A stretch of 64,000 nucleotides of DNA from Burkholderiales bacterium (GCA_028868995.1 JAGWTH010000004.1:1-64000); one strand, 5' to 3'; positions 41,474-50,596 are shown, counted from the first letter of the stretch. Notes: a model not told the origin generated them from the sequence alone. Made by a program: numbers and translations.

Positions 41474-42523
41474 CTACGCGGAGCCGCCGCCCGCGGCGGC
41501 GGCCACCGCCTGCAACAGGTTGCGGATGGTGGCCGCCTCGATGTTGCGCGTGATGAAGACCAGCCGCGTGCCGGTGTCCGCGCTGGGCCAGCGGTCCAGC
41601 GCCACCGGTTCGTGGAAGACGTGCTGCACGCCCTGCACCACCACCGGCCGGCCTTCCACGTTGACGATGCCCTTCACCCGCAGCAGGTCCGGCCCGCGCA
41701 GGCTCGCCAGCAGTTCTATCGCGGCGGAGAACGCGGTCCAGGTGAACGGCTGTTCGAAACGCAGCGAGAGCGTGCGAATGGCGCTGTCGTGCGCCGGCGT
41801 GCGACGCAGCGTGCGCTCACCCTGGCCGCCCTCGCCCGCCAGCGGCTCGCCCAGGAAGCTCAGGGTCTGGGCGCCCGCGCGCGCGCTGGCCAGGCCCAGG
41901 TTGGTGAGTTCGCCCGGTGCGATCTCGCCCTTCACCAGCAGCGACACCCGCACGCCGGGGTTCAGCGCCGCGATGGCCGCCTGCAGTTGCTGGACCTGGT
42001 CGGCCGGTGCGATATCGCTCTTGGTCACGAACACCCGGTCGGCCAGCGCCACCTGCTTGACGGCCTCGGGCTGCCGCTGCAGCTGCCCCGGTCCGTTGAC
42101 CGCGTCGACCAGCGTCACCACGCCGTCCAGCCGGTAGTGCGCCGCCAGCATGGTGTCGCCGGCCAGCGTCTGCACCACCGGCGCCGGGTCGGCCAGGCCG
42201 GTGGTCTCGATCACCACCCGGTCGAAGTCGGGGATGGCTCCCGCGCGGCGCTGCCCGAACAGCTCGCGCAGCGTGTCCTGCAGGTCCGTGCGCACCGAGC
42301 AGCACAGGCAGCCATTGGCCAGCAGGGCCACGTTCTCGGAGGACATCGCCACCAGGTCGTGGTCGATGCCGATCTCGCCCACCTCGTTGATCACCACCGC
42401 CACCCGGTTCATGTCCGGATGGCGCACGAGCTTCGCCAGCAGCGTCGTCTTGCCCGCGCCCAGGAAGCCGGTGAGCAGCGTGACCGGGATGCGGCCCGCC
42501 AGGGCGTCGCGCCCGCTTTCCAC
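41474..42523 (-). CDS. CobW/COG0523-family GTPase (metal chaperone), GTG start
   Basis: The 349-aa G3E GTPase starts at GTG 42523, overlapping the upstream stop by one base (TAGTG). Walker A is GFLGAGKTTLL (19-29), the family metal motif is NGCLCC (Cys71, Cys73, Cys74), FVTKSD is the base-specificity motif, and the C-terminal CobW domain has FTWTAFSAAIELLASL. There is no His-rich tail. COG0523 proteins deliver zinc, cobalt or iron to enzymes. The tight coupling with the LVIVD protein suggests that protein or a nearby metallo-hydrolase as client, which is inference. Confidence 0.87.
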   Translation of the reverse strand: MESGRDALAGRIPVTLLTGFLGAGKTTLLAKLVRHPDMNRVAVVINEVGEIGIDHDLVAMSSENVALLANGCLCCSVRTDLQDTLRELFGQRRAGAIPDFDRVVIETTGLADPAPVVQTLAGDTMLAAHYRLDGVVTLVDAVNGPGQLQRQPEAVKQVALADRVFVTKSDIAPADQVQQLQAAIAALNPGVRVSLLVKGEIAPGELTNLGLASARAGAQTLSFLGEPLAGEGGQGERTLRRTPAHDSAIRTLSLRFEQPFTWTAFSAAIELLASLRGPDLLRVKGIVNVEGRPVVVQGVQHVFHEPVALDRWPSADTGTRLVFITRNIEAATIRNLLQAVAAAAGGGSA

Positions 42524-43770
42524 TAGAAGGTCATCTCCAGCACGTACAGGCCGCCGGTGAAGCGGTCCACGGCGTAGACGATGCGCCGCTCGTCCACGTA
42601 GACGTCGTTGATCTGGATGGCGCCGGCCGGCGACAGGCGCGGCGCGCCCGGCACGAAGTAGGCAATCTCCTCCACCCGGTAGGGGTCGCGCGTGTCGTAC
42701 ACGCGCACGCCGGCGTTGAACCAGCTGCCGACAATGATGCGGTCGGAGCGGAACGAGGCTGGCCCGGGCAGGTTCTCGTGCAGGTTGTGCGCGCCGAAGC
42801 GCCCGCCGCGCTTCGCGAACGCCTCGTACGGTGGCGCGGGGAAGGTGCCGATGGGCACCGGGTTGGCCTCGCTGCGCGCGTCCAGCATCCAGATCAGCTT
42901 GGGCCAGTCTGCGCCGTCGTCCTGCACGCACTCGTCGCTGACGATCCACAGATTGCGCTCGAACAGCGGCAGCACCGTGTGGGTGAAGCCGTTGAAGGGC
43001 GGCGAGTGGTTCCACTTCGACACGACCTTCATGCGGTCCAGGTCCGAGATGTCCAGCACGATCAGGCCGCCGTCGATGTAGCCGAGGAAGGCCCGGTCGG
43101 GACGCTCCGGAAACACGTTGGTGTTGTGGGTGCGAAATCCCATGTCGAACTGCCGGGGCAGCCGCGCCGGCGCCGGCGCTTCGTCGCCTTCGCGCGTTCC
43201 GGGGTACCACCAGCGGCCGATCTCGCGCGGCCTGGCGGGATCGGACACGTCCAGCACCCGGTAGAACTGGTCGTCCAGCGGATTGCGCGGCTGGAAGTCC
43301 GGCGCGCCGGCCGACATGTGGATGGTCTTGCCGTCCACGAACCACAGCGCATGCACGCCGCGCGAGTGCGGCCCGGAGCAGTCGAAGTGCGAGATCAGGC
43401 GCGGCGACTCCGGCCGGCTGACGTCGAACAGGTCGACCCCGGCCGGCTGCAGCCCCACGGTCTGCGTCTGGTAGGCCACCGCCAGGATGTCGCCCACCAC
43501 GTCCAGAGAGTTGGAGCGCACCTTCATGTGCGGCAGCTCGGTCTGGACCACCACCTTGGGACTTCGCGGATCGGTCACGTCCACGCCGGTGAAGTTCTTC
43601 GGGGCCGATTCGTGCGCCAGCCAGAGGATGCGCCGCCCGTCGCCGGTGAGCTGCATGGACATCCCCTCCCCCAGGCCGCCGAAGCCGCCGAGCTCGTGGT
43701 GGGCCAGCAACTTCATGTTGTAAGCCAGGGTCTGGTCGGAGCGGCGGGCGGGGGCGGCGGCTTGGAACAT
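42523..43770 (-). CDS. LVIVD-repeat beta-propeller protein
   Basis: The 415-aa protein has repeated units such as GVDVTDPRSPKVVVQTEL, GVDLFDVSRPESPRLISHF, RVLDVSDPARPREIGRWW and IVLDISDLDRMKVVSKW, each a propeller blade. Several His-containing motifs (PHSRGVHALWF, THNTNVFP, GAHNLHEN) could bind metal, as in selenium-binding-protein-like propellers. No signal peptide is evident, so it is likely cytoplasmic. It shares an operon and one-base overlap with the CobW GTPase. Confidence 0.75.
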   Translation of the reverse strand: MFQAAAPARRSDQTLAYNMKLLAHHELGGFGGLGEGMSMQLTGDGRRILWLAHESAPKNFTGVDVTDPRSPKVVVQTELPHMKVRSNSLDVVGDILAVAYQTQTVGLQPAGVDLFDVSRPESPRLISHFDCSGPHSRGVHALWFVDGKTIHMSAGAPDFQPRNPLDDQFYRVLDVSDPARPREIGRWWYPGTREGDEAPAPARLPRQFDMGFRTHNTNVFPERPDRAFLGYIDGGLIVLDISDLDRMKVVSKWNHSPPFNGFTHTVLPLFERNLWIVSDECVQDDGADWPKLIWMLDARSEANPVPIGTFPAPPYEAFAKRGGRFGAHNLHENLPGPASFRSDRIIVGSWFNAGVRVYDTRDPYRVEEIAYFVPGAPRLSPAGAIQINDVYVDERRIVYAVDRFTGGLYVLEMTF

Positions 43771-43799
43771 GAGGGAAAGTGGGGATGCTTATTTAGCAA

Positions 43800-43807
43800 A
43801 TGATCAT
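43800..43807. promoter_or_regulatory. ATGATCAT palindrome before the Bug receptor gene
   Basis: A perfect 8-bp palindrome lies in the AT-rich 72-base divergent gap between the LVIVD gene and the Bug receptor gene. It may be an operator for the nearby TetR protein. It is short enough to be chance. Confidence 0.25.
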
Positions 43808-43842
43808 ATAGCCTGAGTGGGCCAAAGCGAATGAGGATTTCC

Positions 43843-44826
43843 ATGCATCTTGCCTCCGCCCGCCGCGCCGCCTGGCGCCTCGCCTGGTCGCTGGGCCTGC
43901 TCGGCTGCCTGGCCGTCGCCCAGGCCCAGACCTTCCCCGCCCGGCCGGTGCACCTGGTGGTGACCTACCCGCCCGGCGGCAGCTCGGACCTGATGGCCCG
44001 CATCATGGGCGACAAGCTGGCCGCCTACTGGAAGCAGCCGGTCATCATCGAGAGCAAGCCGGGCGCCGCCGGCTCGATCGGCATGGACTACGCGGCGCGC
44101 CAGCCGGGGGACGGCTACACCGTCGTGATCGGCAACCTGGGGCCGGCCCTGGTGAACCCGATCATCCAGAAGGTGCCCTACAGCATGGACAAGGACTTCG
44201 TGCCGGTGTCGCTGATCGCCACCGGCGCGAACATCCTGGTGGTTCCGGTCGCCTCGCCGTTCAAGTCGCTGGCCGACCTGCTGGGTGCCGCCCGGGCAAA
44301 GCCGGGGGCCCTGAGCTTCGGCACCAGCGGCCCGGGCAGCATGTCGCACCTCGCGGGCGAGCTCCTCATGCGCCAGGCCGGCCTCAAGCTGGTGGGCGTG
44401 CCCTACAAGGGCGGCGGCCTGGCGGTCAACGACGTCGTGGCGGGCCACCTGGACATGATCATCTCGGACGCCCTGCCGGTGGCGCAGTTCATCAAGGCGA
44501 GCCGGCTGCGGCCGCTGGCGATCACCAGCGCGAAGCGCTCGCCGCTGTTCCCCGACATCCCCACCTTCGCCGAGGGCGGCGTGCAGGGGCTGGTGGCGGA
44601 CAACTGGTGGGGCGTGTACCTGCCGGCCGGCACGCCGCAGGCCGTCGTCGACAACTACCAGGCGGCGCTGGCGAAGATCATGGCCGACCCGGACCTGAAG
44701 GAGAAGTTCGCCGGCCTGGGCGTGGAAGCCATGGCCACCAGCCAGGCCGACTTCCGGACCTTCCTGGCCGGCGAACAGGCCAAATACACCAAGCTGGTCT
44801 CCGACAACGGCATCAAGGCCGAATAA
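43843..44826 (+). CDS. Bug/TctC-family periplasmic solute receptor
   Basis: The 327-aa start at ATG 43843 is preferred because GAGGA lies 5 bases upstream, inside an earlier alternative ATG. The signal peptide ends VAQAQ. The mature protein has FPARPVHLVVTYPPGGSSDLMARIMGDKL, GAAGSIGMDYAARQPGDGYT and FPDIPTFAEGG, all diagnostic of Bug receptors. These bind small carboxylates or aromatic acids. No TctAB permease genes are nearby, as is common for orphan Bug genes. The TetR gene follows after 9 bases. Confidence 0.93.
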   Translation: MHLASARRAAWRLAWSLGLLGCLAVAQAQTFPARPVHLVVTYPPGGSSDLMARIMGDKLAAYWKQPVIIESKPGAAGSIGMDYAARQPGDGYTVVIGNLGPALVNPIIQKVPYSMDKDFVPVSLIATGANILVVPVASPFKSLADLLGAARAKPGALSFGTSGPGSMSHLAGELLMRQAGLKLVGVPYKGGGLAVNDVVAGHLDMIISDALPVAQFIKASRLRPLAITSAKRSPLFPDIPTFAEGGVQGLVADNWWGVYLPAGTPQAVVDNYQAALAKIMADPDLKEKFAGLGVEAMATSQADFRTFLAGEQAKYTKLVSDNGIKAE

Positions 44827-44835
44827 GATCGGTGG

Positions 44836-45519
44836 ATGACACAGCGCAAGCGCCAGAGGCTGCCGCCCGCGGACCGCGAGCGGCAGATCATCGAGGGCGC
44901 CATCGCCTACTTCGCGGAGACGGGCTTTTCCGGGCAGACCCGCGAACTGTCGAAGCGCCTCGGCATCACCCAGCCGCTGCTGTACCGCTACTTCGAGAAC
45001 AAGCAGGCCCTGATCGACCGGGTCTACGAGACGGTCTTCGCCGGCCGCTGGGACCCCAGCTGGATCGCGCTGCTGCAGGACCGCTCCCTGCCCCTGCGCG
45101 AACGGCTGATCGAGTTCTACCGGCGCTACTCGGAGGCGACCTACCGCCCCGAATGGATCCGCATCTACATGCACGCGGGCCTGTCCAGCCCCACGCTGAA
45201 CCGGCGCTACATCCAGCTGGTGCGGCGCGAGCTGATGCCGGTGTACTGCCGCGAACTGCGCCACCACTGCGGCCTGGCGGACACCGAAGTGCCGGTGACG
45301 GAGCAGGAGATCGAGTTCGTCTGGAGCCTGCACGGCGGCATCTTCTACCAGGCGATGCGCCGGCACGTGTACCGCACGCGCATCCAGGTGGACTTCATGA
45401 CCCACGTGACCTACGCGGTGGACACCTTCCTGGCCGGGGCCGAGGTGACCTACCCGAAGCTGCTGAAGGAGTTCGCGCCGGGGGCGCTGGTGCCGCTGCA
45501 GCGGAAGAAGGCGGGCTGA
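44836..45519 (+). CDS. TetR-family transcriptional regulator
   Basis: The 227-aa protein has an N-terminal helix-turn-helix, REROIIEGAIAYFAETGF-like with GQTRELSKRLGITQPLLYRYFENKQALID, and a mainly helical ligand domain. It follows the Bug receptor gene by 9 bases and ends in a terminator hairpin. It likely controls the surrounding transport and catabolic genes. The ligand is unknown. Confidence 0.9.
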   Translation: MTQRKRQRLPPADRERQIIEGAIAYFAETGFSGQTRELSKRLGITQPLLYRYFENKQALIDRVYETVFAGRWDPSWIALLQDRSLPLRERLIEFYRRYSEATYRPEWIRIYMHAGLSSPTLNRRYIQLVRRELMPVYCRELRHHCGLADTEVPVTEQEIEFVWSLHGGIFYQAMRRHVYRTRIQVDFMTHVTYAVDTFLAGAEVTYPKLLKEFAPGALVPLQRKKAG

Positions 45520-45536
45520 GCCGCCCCGGGCGGCTC
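45518..45536. terminator. Hairpin terminator between convergent genes
   Basis: A perfect 8-bp stem (GAGCCGCC/GGCGGCTC) with loop CCG begins at the TetR stop codon and ends 6 bases before the end of the opposing dehydrogenase gene. No T-run follows. Confidence 0.45.
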
Positions 45537-45542
45537 CTCCGC

Positions 45543-46490
45543 TCAGCGGCGCCTGGGCTTCTTCCCGGGCGCGACGGCGCCGATCATGTGCTCCAGCACC
45601 GAGTACACGGCGGCGGTGTCGTCGTCGGCATGCCCCAGCGCCATCGCGGCGTTGTAGATCGGCAGCGTCGCCGAGAACAGCGGCGCCGGCGTGTCGGTGC
45701 GCTGCAGGGCCTCCTGGATCAGGCGCATGTCCTTCTGCCAGATCCCCACCTTCATGGTGGCCTGGTCCCAGCTGCGCTCGACCATCATGGGGCCGCGCAC
45801 CTGGAACATGCGCGAGCCGCCGGCGCCGTCGGCGACCACGCGAACCACCTGCGCCGGGTCCAGGCCCGAACGCGCACCGAACAGGATGGCCTCGGCGGTC
45901 GACTGGTTGTGGATCGCCACCAGCAGGTTGGCCACCAGCTTCATGCGGATGCCATTGCCGAAGCCGCCGACGTCGTAGCGCACGCGGGCGAAGCCTTCGA
46001 ACACGGGCGCGAAGGCCGCGATCGCCTTGGCGTCGCCGCTCGCGTAGACGGCCAGGTCGCGGTTCACCGCCTGCGCGCCGGTGCCGGACAGCGGGCAATC
46101 GAGCAGCACCAGCTTGCCGGCCGCGAGCGCATCGCGCGCGCGCAGCTTGGCCGTCTCGGGCAGCGTGCTGGTCTCGGCCAGGATGCGGTCGCGCGTGCCG
46201 CTGGCCACGAGCTCGCGGCAGACGTCGTCCAGGGCGGCCTCGCTGGGCAGCGAGAGAACGATGCGCCCGCAGCGCTGCGCGACCTCCGCGGCGCTCGCGC
46301 AGGGCGTGCCGCCGGCACGCGCCAGACGCTTGCGCGCGGCCGCGACCGGGTCGTAGCCGCAGACCTCGAAGCCTGCCTTCACGAGGTTGGCGGCCATCGC
46401 CGACCCCATGATGCCCAGCCCGATGACGCCGACGGCGTCGGGCCGCGTACCGCGGGGGCGGGTGGATTTGCGCTCGGAGGCTGCGGCCAT
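45543..46490 (-). CDS. Second 3-hydroxyisobutyrate dehydrogenase-family oxidoreductase
   Basis: The 315-aa protein has a basic 18-residue leader, then VGVIGLGIMGSAMAANLVKAGF. Its substrate motif LLDCPLSGTGAQA and catalytic Lys in MKLVANLLVAIHNQSTAEAIL match the family. It is only moderately similar to the first copy at 40579, so it probably acts on a different hydroxy acid. It is divergent from the Gfo/Idh/MocA operon with a 77-base gap. Confidence 0.87.
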   Translation of the reverse strand: MAAASERKSTRPRGTRPDAVGVIGLGIMGSAMAANLVKAGFEVCGYDPVAAARKRLARAGGTPCASAAEVAQRCGRIVLSLPSEAALDDVCRELVASGTRDRILAETSTLPETAKLRARDALAAGKLVLLDCPLSGTGAQAVNRDLAVYASGDAKAIAAFAPVFEGFARVRYDVGGFGNGIRMKLVANLLVAIHNQSTAEAILFGARSGLDPAQVVRVVADGAGGSRMFQVRGPMMVERSWDQATMKVGIWQKDMRLIQEALQRTDTPAPLFSATLPIYNAAMALGHADDDTAAVYSVLEHMIGAVAPGKKPRRR

Positions 46491-46567
46491 CGGGACTCCA
46501 GTCGAAGTGAAAACGGGGGCGATTCTCCACGACCCGGCCCCCCCTGCCTACCCGGGAGAGCGAGCAC

Positions 46568-47575
46568 ATGTTGAAAGTCGCCGTCATCGGCCTCGGATGG
46601 TGGGGCCGCATCATCGTCGACCTGCTGGCCCGCAGCGACAAGCTGCGCGTGGTGCGTGTCGCCGACGTGAGTCCCCAGGCCGAGGCCTTCGCGCGCGAGC
46701 GCGGGCTGCCGTTCTCGTCGACCTTCGAGCAGGCCCTGGCCGATCCCGAGGTGCAGGGCGTGGTGCTGTGCACGCCGCACTCGCAGCACACCGACCAGAT
46801 CGTCGCCGCCGCCCGCGCCGGCAAGCACGTGTTCTGCGAGAAGCCGCTGTCCATGTCGCGCGCCGACGTGCTGCGCGCGGTGGCCGCGGTGGAGCAGGCC
46901 GGCGTGGCGCTGGCCGTCGGCCACGAGAAGCGTTTCGAGCCGCCCATCCTGGAAGTCATGCGTCTGCTGAAGTCCGGCGCGCTGGGCACGCCGCTGCAGG
47001 TGGAAGCCAACTTCAGCCAGGACAAGTTCCTGCAGCTGGCCAGCGACAACTGGCGCCTGTCGGGCCAGGAGGCGCCGGCCGGCCCCATGACCGCCACCGG
47101 CATCCACCTGCTGGACCTGGCCGTCGGCGTGTTCGGCGAGGCGGAAACGGTGCATTGCAGCGTGAAGCAGCTGGGCAGCCCGCTCACCAACGGCGACACG
47201 CTCGCAGCCCTGGTCACCTTCAAGCAGGGCGGTCATGCGCTGATCAGCGCGATCCTGGCCACGCCCTTCGCGGGCCGCTTCGCCGTCTACGGCTCGCAAG
47301 GCTGGGCCGAGGTGCGCGACAAGACGCACCCGGAGGCGCCCCAGGGCTGGACGCTGACGACGCACCTGCGCGGCGGCCAGGCGACCTCGGTGGACATCCC
47401 CCCGGCCCCGGCCGTGCTGCACAACCTGGAGGCCTTCGCGGATGCCGCCGCCGGCCGCACGCCCTACCCGGTGCCGCGCGCGCAGATGATCGCCAACGTG
47501 AGCGCGCTGGAGGCGGTCTTCCGCTCGGCCAGGAGCGGCGCCATCGAGAAGGTGGAGAGCGGAGGCCATCCATGA
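46568..47575 (+). CDS. Gfo/Idh/MocA-family dehydrogenase
   Basis: The 335-aa protein has MLKVAVIGLGWWGRIIVDLLARS as Rossmann fold and HVFCEKPLSMS with the conserved EKP. The substrate part GPMTATGIHLLDLAVGVFGEAE contains the catalytic His. GGGAG lies upstream of ATG. It is the first gene of a four-gene operon with ATGA coupling to the flavin reductase. In such a setting it may act on a ring-cleavage or hydroxylated intermediate rather than a sugar. Confidence 0.88.
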   Translation: MLKVAVIGLGWWGRIIVDLLARSDKLRVVRVADVSPQAEAFARERGLPFSSTFEQALADPEVQGVVLCTPHSQHTDQIVAAARAGKHVFCEKPLSMSRADVLRAVAAVEQAGVALAVGHEKRFEPPILEVMRLLKSGALGTPLQVEANFSQDKFLQLASDNWRLSGQEAPAGPMTATGIHLLDLAVGVFGEAETVHCSVKQLGSPLTNGDTLAALVTFKQGGHALISAILATPFAGRFAVYGSQGWAEVRDKTHPEAPQGWTLTTHLRGGQATSVDIPPAPAVLHNLEAFADAAAGRTPYPVPRAQMIANVSALEAVFRSARSGAIEKVESGGHP

Positions 47576-48657
47576 GCGCATCCTTCGACGCCCGCGAGCT
47601 GCGCCAGGTGCTGGGCGCCTTCGTGACCGGCGTCACGGTGATCACCACCGTGGACGCGCAGGGCCGGCCGCACGGCCTGACCGTCAACTCCTTCAGCTCG
47701 GTGTCGCTGGACCCGCCGCTGATCCTGTGGAGCCAGTCGCTCACCGCGCCCAGCCATCCCGTGTTCCGCGATGCCGAGCGCTTCGCCGTGAACATCCTGG
47801 CCGACGACCAGGTCGCCGTGTCCAACCAGTTCGCCCGCGGCAACGCCGACAAGTTCGCCGGCTGCGCCACCGACCCCGGCCTGGGCGGCGTGCCCCTGAT
47901 CCGCGGCAGCGCGGCCTGGCTGGAATGCAAGCGCATGGATGCCTTTCGCGGCGGCGACCACATGGTCTTCCTGGGCCAGGTGGAACGCATCGAGCGCACC
48001 GGCCGGCAGCCCCTGGTGTTCGGCGGCGGCCGCTACCTGGTGGCGCAGCCGCACGACCTGGGCAGCGTGCTCACCGACAGCGGGCCGAACATCGCACGGC
48101 TGCAAGCCGTGCGCGTGGCCACGCGGGCGCTGGTGGAACTCTCCGACGAACTCGACGAGACCCTGGGCCTGGGCGTCTGGGGCAACCACGGCCCGACCAT
48201 CGTGCGCTGGGAGGAGTCGCGCCAGCCGGTCAGCGACAACCTGCGCACCGGTCTCGTGCTGCCGGTGCTGACTTCCGCCACCGGCCTGGCCTTCGCGGCC
48301 TGGCTGCCGCAGGAGCTCACCGGGCCCTTCATCGCCGCCGAGGCGGCGAGCCGCAGCGAGGCCAACCAGGTGCCGGACAGCGACGGGCTGGCGCAGCGGC
48401 TGGCCGCGATCCGCGGCCAGGGCTACGTGCGCCTGGTCGGCATCGACGACTTCAGCGAACTCTATGGCGGCAGCATCAGCGCGCTCAGCGTGCCCGTGTT
48501 CGATCCGGACGGCGCCATGGTGCTCGCGCTCACCGCCATCGGCGCCTCCGACCGGCTGGACACCAGCGAAGCCGGCAAGGTGCTCGGCGGCATGCGCCGC
48601 TGCGCCGAAACCCTCACCCAGCGACTGCGCGGCAGCCCCGCGCCGTCCCAGCCTTGA
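47572..48657 (+). CDS. Flavin reductase fused to an IclR-type ligand-binding domain
   Basis: This is a 361-aa protein. Residues 1-165 form a flavin reductase domain (LRQVLGAFVTGVTVITTVDA, NSFSSVSLDPPLILWSQS). Residues about 180-355 resemble the IclR effector domain (GVWGNHGPTIVRWEESRQPVSDNLRTG, LALTAIGASDRLD) without a DNA-binding helix-turn-helix. A comparable layout is known in the reductase of Acinetobacter 4-hydroxyphenylacetate hydroxylase, where the C-terminal domain senses substrate. It would supply reduced flavin to the next gene product, gated by an aromatic ligand, which is inference. Confidence 0.8.
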   Translation: MSASFDARELRQVLGAFVTGVTVITTVDAQGRPHGLTVNSFSSVSLDPPLILWSQSLTAPSHPVFRDAERFAVNILADDQVAVSNQFARGNADKFAGCATDPGLGGVPLIRGSAAWLECKRMDAFRGGDHMVFLGQVERIERTGRQPLVFGGGRYLVAQPHDLGSVLTDSGPNIARLQAVRVATRALVELSDELDETLGLGVWGNHGPTIVRWEESRQPVSDNLRTGLVLPVLTSATGLAFAAWLPQELTGPFIAAEAASRSEANQVPDSDGLAQRLAAIRGQGYVRLVGIDDFSELYGGSISALSVPVFDPDGAMVLALTAIGASDRLDTSEAGKVLGGMRRCAETLTQRLRGSPAPSQP

Positions 48658-48673
48658 AACCAGGAGTCCCCCC

Positions 48674-49774
48674 ATGAAACTCGGCATGTTCATGATGCCC
48701 CTGCACCCGCCGGGCCGCAACGCCACCGAAACCCTGGCGGAAGACCGCGAGGCCTTCCTGCTGGCCGACCGGCTCGGCTACAGCGAGGCCTTCGTGGGCG
48801 AGCACGTCACCGACCTCGCGGAGAACGTCACCTCCTGCCTCATGTTCCTCGCCTCGCTGGCGCACGAGACGAAGAACATCGTCCTGGGCAGCGGCACGAT
48901 CAACATGCCCAACAGCCACCCGGCCGCGATCGCCGCGCAGGTGGCGATGCTGGACCACATCCTGAAGGGCCGCTTCATCATGGGCATCAGCCCCGGCGGC
49001 CTGATGTCGGACGCGGAGGTGTTCGGCAACTACCAGAAGAACCGCAACGCCATGTTCGTCGAGAGCATCAACATGGTGCTCAAGATCTGGGAGAGCGACG
49101 GGCCGCTGGACCTGCAGGGCGAGTTCTTCAAGGTGTCGACCCGGCAGACCGCGATCCCGGAAATCGGCCAGGGCCTGATCCTCAAGCCCTACCAGAAGCC
49201 GCACCCGCCCATCGTGGGCACCGCGGTCGCGCCGTTCTCCCAGGGCGTGACCGAGATGGCCAAGCGCGGCTGGACGCCGATCTCGGCCAACTTCCTGCTG
49301 CCGGAATGGGTCAAGACGCACTGGCCCAAGTACGTGGAAGGCCGCGAGGCCGTGGGCGCGAAGCCCAGCCCGGCCGAGTGGCGCGTGGCCAAGTCGATCT
49401 TCGTCGCCGACGACGAGAAGACCGCGCAGCGTTACGGCAAGAGCGCCGAAGGCCCCTACCACTTCTACTTCAAGCAGCTGGTGCGCAAGCTGGTGGGCTT
49501 CAGCGGCCGCTCCAACCTCTTCAAGCTGGACCAGGCCCAGCCGGACAGCGAGATCACGCCGGAGTACGTGGTCGACAAGCTGGTGATCGCCGGCACCGTC
49601 GACAGCGTGGTCGACCAGCTGCTCGCCTTCCGCCGGCAGGTGGGCGACTTCGGCACCCTGCTCTATGCCTGCCACGACTGGAAGGATCCGGCGCTGGGCC
49701 AGCGGTCCATGGAGCTGATGGCCACCGAGGTGATGCCGCGCGTCAACGCGGCGATCGCGAAGGGCGCGGCATGA
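48674..49774 (+). CDS. Luciferase-like flavin-dependent monooxygenase
   Basis: The 366-aa bacterial-luciferase-family protein starts MKLGMFMMPLHPPGRNATET. It has FVGEHVTDL, LGSGTINMPNSHPAAIAAQVAMLDHILKGRFIMGISPGG and a C-terminal VAGTVDSVVDQLLAFRR-like end. These enzymes use reduced FMN from a separate reductase, and here the reductase gene is 16 bases upstream. AGGAG precedes ATG. It overlaps the hydrolase gene by four bases. It probably oxygenates an aromatic or heterocyclic compound. Confidence 0.88.
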   Translation: MKLGMFMMPLHPPGRNATETLAEDREAFLLADRLGYSEAFVGEHVTDLAENVTSCLMFLASLAHETKNIVLGSGTINMPNSHPAAIAAQVAMLDHILKGRFIMGISPGGLMSDAEVFGNYQKNRNAMFVESINMVLKIWESDGPLDLQGEFFKVSTRQTAIPEIGQGLILKPYQKPHPPIVGTAVAPFSQGVTEMAKRGWTPISANFLLPEWVKTHWPKYVEGREAVGAKPSPAEWRVAKSIFVADDEKTAQRYGKSAEGPYHFYFKQLVRKLVGFSGRSNLFKLDQAQPDSEITPEYVVDKLVIAGTVDSVVDQLLAFRRQVGDFGTLLYACHDWKDPALGQRSMELMATEVMPRVNAAIAKGAA

Positions 49775-50574
49775 GCGGGGAGGCATTGCGCAAGCTGCGC
49801 GTGGGCGCGCAGGAACTCGCGGTGCGGATCGATGGCGCGGAGGACGCGCCCGCCCTGGTGCTGGTGCACGGCATCCTGGCCGACCACCGCCTGTGGGACG
49901 CGGTGGCCGCGCGGCTGGCCGCGCGCTTTCGCGTCGTGCGCTACGACCTGCGCGGCCACGGCGGCAGCAGTGCGCCGCCGGCGCCCTACACGATGGAGCA
50001 GCTCGCGGACGACGTGCCGGCGCTGCTCGACGCCCTGGGCATCGCCCGCGCGCACCTGGCCGGCACCTCGCTGGGCGGCATGATCGGCCAGCAGGTCGGC
50101 ATCCGCCACGGCGACCGGCTGCTGTCGCTCACGCTCGCCAACACGGCGGCACAGCAGGGCGCACCGCAGGCCTGGGAAGACCGCATCGCCGTCGCGCGCC
50201 AGTCGGGCGTGGCCGCGCTGGCCGAGCCCACGCTGCAGCGCTGGTTCACGCCCGCCTTCCTGCAGGCGCAGCCTCAGGTCGCCGCGCGCGTGCGCGAGAT
50301 CCTGTGCGGCACCAGCGTGGAGGGTTACGCCGGCTGCGCCGCCGCCGTGCGCGACCTGGCGCAGCTCGCGCTGCTGCCCCGCATCCAGGTGCCCACGCTG
50401 GTGATCGTCGGCTCCGAGGACCAGGCGACGCCCCCCGCGCAAGGCCGCCAGATCGCCGACGCCATCGCGGGGGCGCGGCGGGTCACGCTGCCGGCCGCCC
50501 ACCAGGCCGCCACGGAAGTGCCCGACGCCTTCTGCGACGCCTGGCTCGCCTTCGTCGAGGCGCTGCCGCGCTGA
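49771..50574 (+). CDS. Alpha/beta hydrolase (enol-lactonase-like)
   Basis: The 267-aa protein has an oxyanion motif VLVHGILADHRLWD, nucleophile Ser100 in LAGTSLGGMIGQQ, acid D217 in GSEDQATPP and His244 in PAAHQAATEV, a full catalytic triad. It is closest in style to 3-oxoadipate enol-lactonases and ring-fission-product hydrolases. It ends the plus-strand operon 22 bases from the convergent molybdenum-hydroxylase gene. Confidence 0.87.
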   Translation: MSGEALRKLRVGAQELAVRIDGAEDAPALVLVHGILADHRLWDAVAARLAARFRVVRYDLRGHGGSSAPPAPYTMEQLADDVPALLDALGIARAHLAGTSLGGMIGQQVGIRHGDRLLSLTLANTAAQQGAPQAWEDRIAVARQSGVAALAEPTLQRWFTPAFLQAQPQVAARVREILCGTSVEGYAGCAAAVRDLAQLALLPRIQVPTLVIVGSEDQATPPAQGRQIADAIAGARRVTLPAAHQAATEVPDAFCDAWLAFVEALPR

Positions 50575-50596
50575 AGGATCGCGCGGAAGGTCCTCG

